64,000 nucleotides of DNA from Alphaproteobacteria bacterium (lineage in GTDB: Bacteria; Pseudomonadota; Alphaproteobacteria; Rs-D84): positions 124,001 to 188,000 of the forward strand of contig JAFVSL010000008.1 of assembly GCA_017503725.1 (NCBI GenBank). The letters run 5' to 3'. The notes under the pieces are model-generated. The model saw only the letters and a program-made list of their open reading frames with translations. It searched no databases and was not told the origin of the DNA. Positions 34,114 through 42,874 of the stretch are shown piece after piece. The first letter of the stretch is position 1; each line of letters begins with the position of its first letter. The translations under genes and the position numbers were made by a program.

Positions 34114-36129
34114 ATGTTAAAGCAAAAATTTGTTTTCGCGGTTTCTTTGATTGCAATGGTAACGGTTGGCATTGGTGCGGCACGCGCGGATATTGCGTCC
34201 ACCGTATATGTTCAACAGGGGGTAAATTCCGCCAAGACCGCGGCCAGTGCGGCGCAGACATCGGCAAATAATGCGAATACGGCGGCAGTTAATGCACAGA
34301 CGTCGGCAGACGAAGCGCAAGAGGCGGCAGACGCGGCCCAGGCATCCGCAGATGCGGCGGCAGAATCTGCCGCGGCTGCAAATGCGGCGGTTGCGACGAA
34401 GTTTAGTAAAACTTCGAGTGTGACTAACGCTATTGTTACGACAGATGGCAGTGGGAATGTTGCGCCGGTTGCGATTGTTGATAGTGGGACCGGTACTTAT
34501 GTAACGGATGTGACGGTTTCGGCGGGTAAGGTTACTTTGTCACGTGGAACGCCAGCATCATATTCTTTGCCAACAGCGTCAAGCTCGACATTGGGTGGTG
34601 TAAAAATTGGGGCGAATATCACAAACAGCAATGGAACGATTTCGGTTACGACGACTGATACGCCGACATCGGGGTCTGGTGTGCCTTTGACATCGGGGGG
34701 GGCGTATACGGCGTTGTCCGGTAAGCAGGCGACGTTATCAACGGCGCAATTAAATGCGGCGAATTCCGGTATTACATCGGCCAAGGTGACTACATATGAT
34801 GGATATGCGTCACAGATTAGTGCCAAGGAAGCGTCGGCTAACAAGGTTACATCGATAAGCAGTTCTTCGACAGATGCGCAATATCCAAGTGCGAAAGCGG
34901 TTTATACAGAATTAGCAAAGAAACAAAATACTTTGACAATTGATTCCGCGTTAAGTTCAAGTAGTACAAATCCGGTTCAGAACAAGGTTATAAATACCGC
35001 TTTGTCCGGTAAGCAGGCGACCTTATCAGCGGCGCAATTAAATGCGGCGAATTCCGGTATTACGTCGAACAAGGTATCTGCATATGATGGATATGCAGCC
35101 CAGATTAGCGCCAAGGAAGCGTCTGCGAACAAGGCGAGTTCTGAGGCGGATGTAGAATCGATAGGTGCCGACATTGCGTATCCTACGGTTGCGTTTATGG
35201 AAACATCTATTGCGGATGCTAATACTGATGTTATGACAGAGGTTGCGACGAAGGAAGCGTCGGCTAACAAAGTTACATCGATAAGCAGTTCTTCGACAGA
35301 TGCGCAATATCCAAGTGCGAAAGCGGTTTATACAGAATTGGCAAAGAAACAAAATACTTTGACAATTGATTCCGCGTTAAGTTCGTCCAGTACAAATCCG
35401 GTTCAGAACAAGGTTATAAATACCGCATTGTCTGGCAAGCAGGCGACGTTAACGACAACGAATGTTACAACAACAGGAAGCGGTAATGTTGTGACGGCTG
35501 TAACGGCGGCAAATGGTGTGGTTACGGTGACCAAGGGGTCTTCTTTGCCGACGGTTAACAATGCTACATTAACAATTCAAAGAAATGGAACGGATGTTGG
35601 TACATTTACCGCAAATGCGTCATCGAATCAGACAATAAATATTACGGATAATGATACGATTTATACATTGCCAACAGCGTCATCTACGACCAAGGGTGGT
35701 GTTAAAATTGGTGCGAATGTTAATGTTGCAACGGATGGAACTATCAGTGTTGCTGCCCCAGGTAATGCGACATTGACGATTCAAAGAAATGGAGCGGATG
35801 TTGGTACATTTACCGCAAATGCGTCATCGAATAAGACAATAAATATTACGGATAATGATACGATTTATACATTGCCGGCGGCGACAAGTTCGACATTGGG
35901 TGGTGTAAAAATTGGATCAAATATCACAAACAGCAGTGGAACGATTTCGGTTCCGGCGGCAACATCATCGGCATTAGGTGTTGTGAAGACGGGAACAAAT
36001 ATTTCGAATAGCAGTGGAACGATTTCCGTCGCGACTGGGACGCCAACTACGTTAGGGGTTGTAAAGGTTGGGCAGATCCCATCGGGCAGTGCGACGTCTA
36101 CAAATTATGCAACCATTTGGGTTCAATAA
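34114..36129 (+). CDS. Large secreted tail-fibre-like protein with internal repeats (cluster member 6)
   Basis: 671 residues: a signal peptide (about 1-26, ending ARA), head DIASTVYVQQGVNSAKTAA, an Ala-rich coiled coil (about 40-95) and then beta-type repeats. SSSSTDAQYPSAKAVYTELAKKQNTLTIDSALSSSSTNPVQNKVINTALSGKQATL appears twice (DNA 34825-35023 and 35251-35449), split by an inserted unit. GKQATLS-AQLNAANSGIT occurs twice. A NATLTIQRNG-DVGTFTANASSN unit is duplicated 204 bp apart (35560, 35764). SALG-VVK and LGGVKIG repeats lead to a C-terminal IWVQ. STNPVQNKVI and SSTLGGVKIG are common in phage tail and receptor-binding proteins. The start follows GGTGGGGA. Probably a surface fibre; the ligand is unknown. 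Confidence 0.75.
   Translation: MLKQKFVFAVSLIAMVTVGIGAARADIASTVYVQQGVNSAKTAASAAQTSANNANTAAVNAQTSADEAQEAADAAQASADAAAESAAAANAAVATKFSKTSSVTNAIVTTDGSGNVAPVAIVDSGTGTYVTDVTVSAGKVTLSRGTPASYSLPTASSSTLGGVKIGANITNSNGTISVTTTDTPTSGSGVPLTSGGAYTALSGKQATLSTAQLNAANSGITSAKVTTYDGYASQISAKEASANKVTSISSSSTDAQYPSAKAVYTELAKKQNTLTIDSALSSSSTNPVQNKVINTALSGKQATLSAAQLNAANSGITSNKVSAYDGYAAQISAKEASANKASSEADVESIGADIAYPTVAFMETSIADANTDVMTEVATKEASANKVTSISSSSTDAQYPSAKAVYTELAKKQNTLTIDSALSSSSTNPVQNKVINTALSGKQATLTTTNVTTTGSGNVVTAVTAANGVVTVTKGSSLPTVNNATLTIQRNGTDVGTFTANASSNQTINITDNDTIYTLPTASSTTKGGVKIGANVNVATDGTISVAAPGNATLTIQRNGADVGTFTANASSNKTINITDNDTIYTLPAATSSTLGGVKIGSNITNSSGTISVPAATSSALGVVKTGTNISNSSGTISVATGTPTTLGVVKVGQIPSGSATSTNYATIWVQ
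34825..35449 (+). repeat. Two near-identical 199-bp coding repeats
   Basis: 34825-35023 and 35251-35449 are nearly identical at an offset of 426 bp and encode the STDAQYPSAKAVYTELAKK...STNPVQNKVINTAL unit twice. The few differences (for example AAGTAG against TCCAGT) are mostly silent, indicating recent duplication or gene conversion. Confidence 0.85.
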
Positions 36130-36131
36130 GA

Positions 36132-36162
36132 TGAAAATCCCGCATTATGCGGGATTTTTTAG
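36132..36162 (+). terminator. Rho-independent terminator after cluster member 6
   Basis: AAATCCCGCA (36135-36144), loop TTA, TGCGGGATTT (36148-36157) and further Ts. Confidence 0.9.
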
Positions 36163-36291
36163 TTGTTAGTGATGGCACTATGATGTGTGGCATTTGCCGC
36201 ACACAAACACTATCCACTAGCCACTTGCGGCTCACCACTAAACTTTTATTTATCTTGGGAAATCTATTTCGGGGGATGCTGAAGTATTATA
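36163..36291. other. Structured non-coding stretch
   Basis: No reading frame is supported. GTGTGGC (36185-36191) pairs with GCCGCAC (36196-36202) around loop ATTT. The outer ends GTTAGTG (36165-36171) and CACTAAAC (36236-36243) could close a larger structure. It might be a small RNA, repeat or decayed gene. Confidence 0.3.
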
Positions 36292-36319
36292 TTGACATTA
36301 AATAATATTTGTCTATAAT
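36292..36319 (+). promoter_or_regulatory. Consensus promoter, leaderless transcript
   Basis: TTGACA (36292-36297), 16-bp spacer, TATAAT (36314-36319). Seven bases separate the -10 box from the ATG at 36327, so transcription should begin at or next to the start codon. Confidence 0.8.
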
Positions 36320-36326
36320 TTTGGGT

Positions 36327-37139
36327 ATGAAGTATGATATTGTGCAGGCGCGTTCAGAATATAATTTTACAACCGGTCAACACTGGGGTGCTAATTTTGC
36401 CAAATTTTCGCCGGCCTATGCAAAGACCAACGAAGATATTCGTGAAATTTTCTGGGCACTGCAACCAAAACCGGGACAAAGTGTTCTGACCGTTGCGGGC
36501 AGTGGGGACCAGGCCCTGCATTATGCAATGGCGGGGGCATCACACATTGACACGTTTGATATCACATTCAATGCCAAGATGATGATGGATATTAAAACGG
36601 CCGCAATTCAAAAACTGAATAGGGCGGATTTTACCAAATTTATCAATTCTGTGTCACATACGCGTAATATTGCCGATATGCCAGAATGCGGGCGATTTAT
36701 TGATTCTATGCCGGCCGATACGCGTGATTATATCCAACAAATGCGTGGGGCACACTTAGTGCGCGGTGGTTTCTATACCGAGATGTTGTATAATGATGAA
36801 TATGCAAAATTGCAAAAGATAATCAAGGGGCCGTTCAATTTCATATGGACCGATTTGTCAGATCTGTCACGGCATTTGAAAATGGAATATGACCAGATTT
36901 ATTTGTCTAATATTTTGCAATATCGCGCCCGTCCAGAATATGTGACGCCGTTGGTGTTGGATTTGGCACGATTCTTGAAGCCCGGTGGCATAATGGTGGT
37001 GAATGTTGCGCCGTTCTTTGTTGGCGATGATTTAGAAGTTGTTCAGCATCTGAAACAGCAAGTGACGGCCCAGGGTGTCGGTACGATCAAAATGATTCAT
37101 AATCACTTTTTTGATATGTGTGTGTTGCAAAAAAGATAG
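36327..37139 (+). CDS. DUF3419/BtaA-like SAM-dependent transferase
   Basis: 270 residues. QSVLTVAGSGDQALHYAMAGASHIDTFDI is a SAM-binding Rossmann start with an acidic end to strand 2, and the later YDQIYLSNILQY and LKPGGIMVVNVAPFF segments match a class I methyltransferase core. The pattern fits DUF3419, the family of BtaA, which transfers the 3-amino-3-carboxypropyl group of SAM to diacylglycerol in betaine lipid synthesis. No BtaB-like methyltransferase is adjacent, so betaine lipid synthesis is not shown. The ATG at 36327 lies at the expected transcription start of a consensus promoter; a TTG six codons upstream would lie before it and is rejected. Confidence 0.6.
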   Translation: MKYDIVQARSEYNFTTGQHWGANFAKFSPAYAKTNEDIREIFWALQPKPGQSVLTVAGSGDQALHYAMAGASHIDTFDITFNAKMMMDIKTAAIQKLNRADFTKFINSVSHTRNIADMPECGRFIDSMPADTRDYIQQMRGAHLVRGGFYTEMLYNDEYAKLQKIIKGPFNFIWTDLSDLSRHLKMEYDQIYLSNILQYRARPEYVTPLVLDLARFLKPGGIMVVNVAPFFVGDDLEVVQHLKQQVTAQGVGTIKMIHNHFFDMCVLQKR

Positions 37140-37182
37140 GGTGCAATCCTATTTTTATCTTTTCATTATTTGGAAAATGTGG

Positions 37183-37188
37183 TAAAAT
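37183..37188 (+). promoter_or_regulatory. Extended -10 promoter of the Gln-rich secreted protein gene
   Basis: TGG-TAAAAT, 17 bp before the ATG at 37206. Confidence 0.45.
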
Positions 37189-37205
37189 TGATGGCAAGAG
37201 AGAAT

Positions 37206-39194
37206 ATGAAGCCAATTTATCGCATTTTATTTTATGTAATGTGCTTGCTGCCCGGTATTGCCGGCGCGGCACCGGTTGCAACCACCGCGGGCAGTAATTT
37301 AACCGCTTATAACCCGAATTCTATGGGGGCGATAAATAATAATCAATGGAATTCAATGATGAACAGTCGTTCGGGTACGGATTCGGCGCCGTCGGCTGAT
37401 TTCGGGAACTGTAATGCGTTAATTATGCGCTGTGCACAGCCAAAGTGTGCAACGGGTGGATGTACGTCGATGGATGTTACGGTGCCGATTGTAAATGGGT
37501 GTGTAAATTCTAATAATGCGTGCAAGCAGTATGGAAATGATTTGGTGCAATCAATTGCCGCGCAAATTGTTGCAAATTCTAATGCCAAGGCAAGCCAGGC
37601 CGCACAAAATGCCGCCGCATCCGCCGCCGCCCAGAATAGCCAGCAAATGGCCCAGTTACAGCAGCAGATGAATATGCAAATGCAACAAATGCAGGCCCAG
37701 ATGCAGGCGCAAAATGATGCAACCGTTGCCCAGTTACAGGCCGCATTAGAAGAGCAAAAGCAAATGACCGCCGCCGCCCAACAACAGGTGGCAGATGCGC
37801 AAATCGCCCAAAATGCCCAGGCCGCATCGGGATTGACCGTCGCCCAGGAAGATGCCGCCGCCCGTGGGGTGGATTCTGATTTAATCGTGCGTGAACAGAT
37901 AGCCGGCGAAATTATGTCGAAATTGGAAAATGCGGAAACGGCATTGAAAACATTGCGCGATACGATGCGGGATTCGTTTGAATATGCGGGCTGTGACGAG
38001 CGGGGAAATAATTGCACCGGTCCAAAACGCGTAAAAATGTTCAAGCAGAAGGCAATGGGATTCTTTGACCCGTATAATGATGTGTTGGATGAACTGTATG
38101 ATTCATTGATTACCGCACAGGCCGTTGGGGTTGATATTACCGATATTTATATGATGCTGAACGGGTCGTGCAATGTGTGGGGCGAATATCTGTGTTCAAA
38201 AAATGACTTGGGTACATATGGAAACACAAATGGAAACACAAATTGCGTTAATGGTAAATCAAAGGCGGTTGGCGGTGCCCGTGGTGGTGCCCCGTGTGTT
38301 GATGGACAGGCGATTGGTCCAGAAGATAGTGTGTATTGCACGTTGAATCGTACCCTGGCGGATATGGAAGAAGTTCAGCGTAACTGGCTGGATCCAGAGA
38401 CGGGGGGAAATGATAGCGTTTCTGTGCGTGTGGGGTGTGCGTCCAGTGCGTTGGAAAGTTCGGCATTGTTCCGTAATCGCAAGAAACAGGCATCTATTGA
38501 TATTGAAACGCTGGAAAAAATGATGAGCCAGGATGCGCCAAATGTGATTTCAAAATACAGACGCAATGCTAATGCCGAAGACGATGTGTTTGAACGCTTG
38601 AAATATTGTGCCGTTGGCTCAAATCAGTATTCCAATTTAGAAAAGTGGGTGGCGACGAAAAAATTACCAAACAATGTTTGTGTGTCGTCGACACAGGCCC
38701 TGAGACAGGTTCAAGATGATGGTGTGTTAACGGCGTCTGCGGATCGTATGATTGCACGGGCCGAGGCACAAGAAAACTATGACAAATGTATCGAAAATCA
38801 CGCAGTATGCGAAACCGGTCTTGAAATTACCACAACAAGTTCGGGAACGGTCGGAAGTGGTGATAGTGCGTGTTGTGCGCCGGTCGAGGCGATGATGTGT
38901 GTCGGATATGCGGGTGGGGTGTCTTATCAGAACAAGAAGTGTAATTGCGATTCTGGAAAATACTATTATTCATCTGTAACAAAATGTATGACGGCGGATG
39001 ATTATTGTGCGGCCAAGGAAGCAATGCACAAGACCGATAGTATCGATGGTTCTTGCTATGACAGTTGTTCGGATTATTGTATGTCAAAGGATTCGGGTAG
39101 CGATGGTAGAAATCCGGTCTGTTCGGAAAAGAATAAGTGCGATGCAAAATGGAATAAAGACATAGACAAATGCGAATGTTCGGTGAAAAATTAA
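37206..39194 (+). CDS. Secreted Gln/Ala-rich coiled-coil, Cys-rich protein
   Basis: 662 residues, not recognised. A signal peptide (about 1-20, ending AGA) is followed by an Asn/Ser-rich part, a first Cys cluster (MRCAQPKCATGGCTSMD), and a Gln/Met/Ala-rich coiled coil (about 120-220, full of QMQQMQAQMQ-like heptads). A middle helical domain leads to a C-terminal domain with dozens of cysteines (CNCDSGKYYYSSVTKC, CYDSCSDYCMSKDSG, CDAKWNKDIDKCECS). The ending resembles EGF-like or other disulfide-rich extracellular modules. It overlaps the next secreted protein gene, so the two are likely made together. An in-frame ATG at 37191 lies five codons upstream. Confidence 0.7.
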   Translation: MKPIYRILFYVMCLLPGIAGAAPVATTAGSNLTAYNPNSMGAINNNQWNSMMNSRSGTDSAPSADFGNCNALIMRCAQPKCATGGCTSMDVTVPIVNGCVNSNNACKQYGNDLVQSIAAQIVANSNAKASQAAQNAAASAAAQNSQQMAQLQQQMNMQMQQMQAQMQAQNDATVAQLQAALEEQKQMTAAAQQQVADAQIAQNAQAASGLTVAQEDAAARGVDSDLIVREQIAGEIMSKLENAETALKTLRDTMRDSFEYAGCDERGNNCTGPKRVKMFKQKAMGFFDPYNDVLDELYDSLITAQAVGVDITDIYMMLNGSCNVWGEYLCSKNDLGTYGNTNGNTNCVNGKSKAVGGARGGAPCVDGQAIGPEDSVYCTLNRTLADMEEVQRNWLDPETGGNDSVSVRVGCASSALESSALFRNRKKQASIDIETLEKMMSQDAPNVISKYRRNANAEDDVFERLKYCAVGSNQYSNLEKWVATKKLPNNVCVSSTQALRQVQDDGVLTASADRMIARAEAQENYDKCIENHAVCETGLEITTTSSGTVGSGDSACCAPVEAMMCVGYAGGVSYQNKKCNCDSGKYYYSSVTKCMTADDYCAAKEAMHKTDSIDGSCYDSCSDYCMSKDSGSDGRNPVCSEKNKCDAKWNKDIDKCECSVKN

Positions 39195-39937
39195 ATCTTG
39201 TAAAATTCTTGTCAGGTGTGGCGGTGGCGGCGTTGGTATCAATGCCGGCCGTGGCGGCCGTTACGTGTGATGACGATGATGCCCTTATAAATCCGGCATT
39301 GGCCCTGTGTTCGACGCACGTGTATAATGTCGGCGGGGATAAAAATCTGTCGGATGGTGCGGATCGTGAAATGATGCGTGATGTTGTGGCGCTTAAAACA
39401 ACCGTTATGACCCAGCAAATGTACAAGCAATATGAATACTTGGAATCAATGATTCGTCGGTTTAAAACGCAACTTGAAAAAGCCGTACTGAAAACACGTT
39501 TGCAAACGTCTGGTGCGGGCGACGATTCGTCTGGTGGGGCGTCTGGTTTCAAATCAAACGATCGCAATATATTTATTAACGGGGTTGAAAATTGTAATAA
39601 CAAATTGTTGCCGACGGATGTGTTGAACTGTTTGAACACTAATTTGAATACTATTGCGAATTTGTCTTTTAATGGTAGCGAGGTTACACGTGAGGTCCGC
39701 AAGCAGTTGGCAAATGATTTTGGTGTGTTAAATGCAACACACACTAGTGTGTCTTGTATGCCCACGAATTCGGATGAAGCTACAAAAACAGCTTATGAGA
39801 AGTGTTCTGGTGAGAGTAAGATAAAGAAAAAAACGGATTTTCAGGACTGTTTGGATAAAGCGCGTGCTTGTATAAGAAATAAGATGTATGATTTAAATCT
39901 GAAAGCGCAACAGAATAATAGGTGGCAACAGAATTAA
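39170..39937 (+). CDS. Secreted helical protein of unknown function
   Basis: 255 residues if the ATG at 39170 is used; a second ATG at 39176 is equally possible. Both overlap the end of the previous gene by about 20 bp, indicating translational coupling. The signal peptide (about 10-30, LVKFLSGVAVAALVSMPAVA) is followed by VTCDDDDALINPALALCS, a helical region (DREMMRDVVALKTTVMTQQMYKQYEYLESMIRRFKTQLEKAV), a Ser/Gly linker and a Cys-containing end. Unknown function. Pairing with the Cys-rich coiled-coil protein suggests a complex. Confidence 0.65.
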   Translation: MRMFGEKLNLVKFLSGVAVAALVSMPAVAAVTCDDDDALINPALALCSTHVYNVGGDKNLSDGADREMMRDVVALKTTVMTQQMYKQYEYLESMIRRFKTQLEKAVLKTRLQTSGAGDDSSGGASGFKSNDRNIFINGVENCNNKLLPTDVLNCLNTNLNTIANLSFNGSEVTREVRKQLANDFGVLNATHTSVSCMPTNSDEATKTAYEKCSGESKIKKKTDFQDCLDKARACIRNKMYDLNLKAQQNNRWQQN

Positions 39938-39962
39938 AACCCGGCAATGCCGGGTTTTTTAT
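39934..39962 (+). terminator. Rho-independent terminator
   Basis: AAACCCGGC (39937-39945), loop AAT, then GCCGGGTTT (39949-39957) and Ts. It closes the two-gene secreted protein unit and is followed by TTTATCTAAA. Confidence 0.85.
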
Positions 39963-39977
39963 TTATCTAAACTATGG

Positions 39978-40553
39978 TTAAAATAAACTGATTAAAAATA
40001 TCCCCAGGCCCGCCGCGATTATCGCGCCGAATGTTAATGGCCAGAAATATTTTTTTACAATTGTGTTGGCTTGTTCTTGGAAATAATAAAGCAGGGCGCC
40101 AATTATCGCAAAACGGCCCGTTCTGAATATCGCAGATACGCCCAAGAATAACCACATTGGGTACCCGATAAAGCCCAGCCAGATTGCCAGCAATTTATAT
40201 GGTATTGGTGTTACCGCCGTTAATACAATTATCAATATTCCGTATTTCGTAAACATTGGCTTAATCGCGGTTTCAATCAATTCAGGGTTTGAAAATGTTT
40301 CAATTAACCAAATGCCAACCGAATCGTACAGCCACATACCAATCAAATATGCCAATGCGCCACCAACCAATGACCCCAGTGATGCCGCAATGGTAATGGG
40401 CAGGGCACGCTTTTTTGATGCGACAATGGCGGGGGTCATAAAGACCTCTGGCGGGATAAAAAGAAATATAGATTCACAAATAGTCAGGAAAAATACAATC
40501 CACGAATATGCCGGACTTTCTGATTTCTTTAATATGTGTTCAACAAGTTTCAT
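39978..40553 (-). CDS. YqaA/DedA-family membrane protein
   Basis: 191 residues with about five hydrophobic segments and the DedA/SNARE-associated pattern: an N-terminal ESIFLFIPPEVFMTPAI re-entrant region, SLGSLVGGALAYLIGMWL, then VTPIPYKLLAIWLGF and FRTGRFAIIGALLYYF. The PIPYK and GRF motifs fit the YqaA branch better than DedA itself. DedA proteins are thought to move undecaprenyl phosphate or lipids across the membrane. The ATG at 40553 follows GGGGAT; the longer frame upstream is rejected. The gene is divergent from rbfA. Confidence 0.8.
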   Translation of the reverse strand: MKLVEHILKKSESPAYSWIVFFLTICESIFLFIPPEVFMTPAIVASKKRALPITIAASLGSLVGGALAYLIGMWLYDSVGIWLIETFSNPELIETAIKPMFTKYGILIIVLTAVTPIPYKLLAIWLGFIGYPMWLFLGVSAIFRTGRFAIIGALLYYFQEQANTIVKKYFWPLTFGAIIAAGLGIFLISLF

Positions 40554-40634
40554 TTTGTATCCCCGATGTTTGAAAAATTTGCTTGATTGTAAATTATATT
40601 CTACAATAATCAATTATAACATAAATAAAGATAA

Positions 40635-40988
40635 ATGAATATGGCAAAAAGACAAATTAATTCTAATCGTGGGGAACGCATCGCAAGTAAGGTTCAGACA
40701 CTGGTTGCGGAAATATTGCGCGATAATTATAGTGATGATGCGATTATTTCGGGTGTGTCACTGGTGGGGGCGGTTGCACACGGGGGGCTGCAATTTGTAC
40801 GCCTGTATTACTATTCCCGCAACGAGGACAGGGATGCGGTGCAAAAACGCCTGGATGACGTTACGCGCAGTGTGCGTTTTGAATTGGCCGCGCGTATGAA
40901 TCAGAAATATGTTCCAGATATCCGATTCGAATATGATGATACGTTGGAAAAGGCCGCGCGTATTGATGAGTTGTTGAATAATTTGTAA
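40635..40988 (+). CDS. rbfA: Ribosome-binding factor A
   Basis: RbfA is a KH-like factor for late 30S maturation and cold adaptation. The 117 residues show the family start (RIASKVQTLVAEILRDN), a central VSLVGAVAHGGLQFVRLYYYS segment, and the very typical end VPDIRFEYDDTLEKAARIDELL. A second ATG at 40641 (MAKRQ) is also plausible; neither has a strong ribosome binding site. infB, truB and nusA, the usual neighbours, are absent; here lepA follows. Confidence 0.9.
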   Translation: MNMAKRQINSNRGERIASKVQTLVAEILRDNYSDDAIISGVSLVGAVAHGGLQFVRLYYYSRNEDRDAVQKRLDDVTRSVRFELAARMNQKYVPDIRFEYDDTLEKAARIDELLNNL

Positions 40989-41003
40989 TTTTTGATTTTT
41001 GTA

Positions 41004-41070
41004 AAAAATACACCTTGCGAATGCGGCAATCGTATACTAGTATATGCGCATAAAGCATAGGTGTATTTTT
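41004..41070 (+). promoter_or_regulatory. lepA leader with perfect 12-bp inverted repeat covering the ribosome binding site
   Basis: AAAAATACACCT (41004-41015) is the exact complement of AGGTGTATTTTT (41059-41070), which contains the lepA ribosome binding site AGGTG and ends just before the ATG. Between the arms lie the palindromes TATACTAGTATA (41033-41044) and ATGCGCAT (41044-41051). TATACT (41033-41038) could be a -10 box giving a shorter mRNA without the left arm. Confidence 0.7.
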
Positions 41071-42864
41071 ATGAAGCAATCTAATATCCGGAATTTTTCA
41101 ATTGTTGCACATATCGATCACGGTAAATCGACCCTGTCGGACCGTTTAATTGAATTTACAGGTGGCCTGGAATCGCGCGAGATGAAGGCACAGGTTCTGG
41201 ATTCTATGGATATTGAACGTGAACGTGGTATCACGATCAAGGCCCAGACGGTACGCCTGAATTACAAGGCCAAGGATGGACAGGAATATCAACTGAATTT
41301 AATGGATACGCCGGGACATGTGGACTTTTCTTACGAGGTGTCGCGTTCGTTGGCCGCGTGCGAAGGGGCGTTGGTTCTGGTCGATGCAACCCAGGGGGTC
41401 CAGGCACAAACACTGGCCAATGCGTATTTGGCGCTGGATAATGATTTGGAAATGTTGCCAGTGTTGAACAAGATTGATTTGCCGTCCAGTGATGTTGCCG
41501 CCACGCGTGAACAGATTGCAGATGTTATTGGTCTGGATGCGAATAATGCATTGGCTGTGTCGGGCAAGACCGGTGCCGGGGTCCCAGAATTATTAGAAGA
41601 AATCGTAACGAAGTTACCCGCACCATCTGGTGATGAAAACGCGCCGACACGTGCGTTGCTGGTGGATTCTTGGTACGATTCGTATCTGGGGGTTGTGATT
41701 TTGGTGCGTGTGGTTGATGGTACACTAAACCGTGGGCAAAAGATTAAATTTATGGCAACGGGTGCGGAATACGTGGTTGATAAAATCGGATACTTTACCC
41801 CGAAAATGGTTAATGTTGACACACTGCATACCGGTGAAATTGGATTTATTATCACGGGTATGAAAACAATTCACGATTGCAAGGTTGGGGATACGATAAC
41901 GGATGCGAAAAACATTGGTGCCGAAATGTTGCCGGGGTTCAAGCCGTCTGTGCCGGTGGTGTTTTCATCTTTCTTTCCGGTCGAGGCCGATGATTACCCC
42001 GCGTTTCGTGAAAGTTCCGAAAAGTTAGCGTTAAATGATGCGTCGTTTATGTTCACGGTGGAAAAGTCATCTGCGCTGGGGTTTGGATTGCGGTGCGGAT
42101 TCTTGGGATTGTTGCATATGGAAATTATCAGTGAACGTTTGTCGCGTGAATTTAATTTGAATCTGATTAACACAGTGCCAAGTGTGCTTTACAAAGTATA
42201 TCTGCGTAATGGCGAATGTATCGATTTGGAAAATCCCGCCGATATGCCAGAGGCAACACGCATCGAACGCATAGAAGAACCCTGGGTGCGGGCGACGATT
42301 ATGATGCCTGATAAATATATGGGCGGGATTATGTCGCTGTGCGCGGAACGGCGTGGGGTCCAGGAAAATATTTCTTATGTTGGGAATCGTGCGGTCTTGG
42401 TTTATCAACTGCCGTTGGCGGAAATTGTGTTTGATTTCTATGACCGGGTGAAGTCTTTGTCATCGGGATATGCGTCATTTGACTATGTGGTTCAGGGTTA
42501 TCAGCCATCTGATTTGGTCAAGGTTTCAATCCTGGTGAACGAAGAAAATGTAGAACCGTTATCATTTATGTGTCATCGTTCGTTTGCCGAAAAACGTGGT
42601 CGTCAGATTGTGGAAAAATTAAAAGACCTGATTCCGCGTCATCAATTCAAAATTCCATTACAGGCCGCGATTGATGGCAAGATTATAGCCAGAGAGACAA
42701 TTGCCGCATATCGCAAAGACGTGACGGCAAAATGCTATGGGGGGGATATAACACGTAAACGTAAGCTGCTTGAAAAACAGAAAGAGGGTAAAAAACGTAT
42801 GCGTACATTTGGCAACGTCGAAATCCCACAGTCTGCGTTTATCAATGCGTTAAAAGTATCATAA
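41071..42864 (+). CDS. lepA: Elongation factor 4 (LepA)
   Basis: LepA is a ribosomal GTPase related to EF-G, linked to back-translocation and 30S biogenesis. The 597 residues have the G domain ([10 protein letters not shown]1, RGITIKAQ G2, DTPGHVDF G3, NKIDLP G4), then EF-G-like domains II, III and V, and the LepA-specific C-terminal domain ([37 protein letters not shown], then [10 protein letters not shown]). Normal length. The ATG follows AGGTG, inside a perfect stem. Three small genes follow at 10, 1 and 18 bp and may be co-transcribed. Confidence 0.96.
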   Translation: MKQSNIRNFSIVAHIDHGKSTLSDRLIEFTGGLESREMKAQVLDSMDIERERGITIKAQTVRLNYKAKDGQEYQLNLMDTPGHVDFSYEVSRSLAACEGALVLVDATQGVQAQTLANAYLALDNDLEMLPVLNKIDLPSSDVAATREQIADVIGLDANNALAVSGKTGAGVPELLEEIVTKLPAPSGDENAPTRALLVDSWYDSYLGVVILVRVVDGTLNRGQKIKFMATGAEYVVDKIGYFTPKMVNVDTLHTGEIGFIITGMKTIHDCKVGDTITDAKNIGAEMLPGFKPSVPVVFSSFFPVEADDYPAFRESSEKLALNDASFMFTVEKSSALGFGLRCGFLGLLHMEIISERLSREFNLNLINTVPSVLYKVYLRNGECIDLENPADMPEATRIERIEEPWVRATIMMPDKYMGGIMSLCAERRGVQENISYVGNRAVLVYQLPLAEIVFDFYDRVKSLSSGYASFDYVVQGYQPSDLVKVSILVNEENVEPLSFMCHRSFAEKRGRQIVEKLKDLIPRHQFKIPLQAAIDGKIIARETIAAYRKDVTAKCYGGDITRKRKLLEKQKEGKKRMRTFGNVEIPQSAFINALKVS

Positions 42865-42874
42865 GGGGTAAAAA

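Noticed and set aside
34825-35830. Regular repeats that could suggest a CRISPR array
   Set aside because: The repeats are in one open reading frame, long (about 200 bp), unevenly spaced and encode repeated protein modules; no cas genes are present.
27086-36129. Prophage, because of many tail-fibre-like sequences
   Set aside because: Every protein starts with a Sec signal peptide and no capsid, portal, terminase, tail tube, lysis or replication gene is present; the integrase-like gene at 43590 is distant and lacks catalytic residues.
42067-42408. Open frame opposite lepA
   Set aside because: It lies fully inside a certain gene and encodes a composition typical of antisense shadows.
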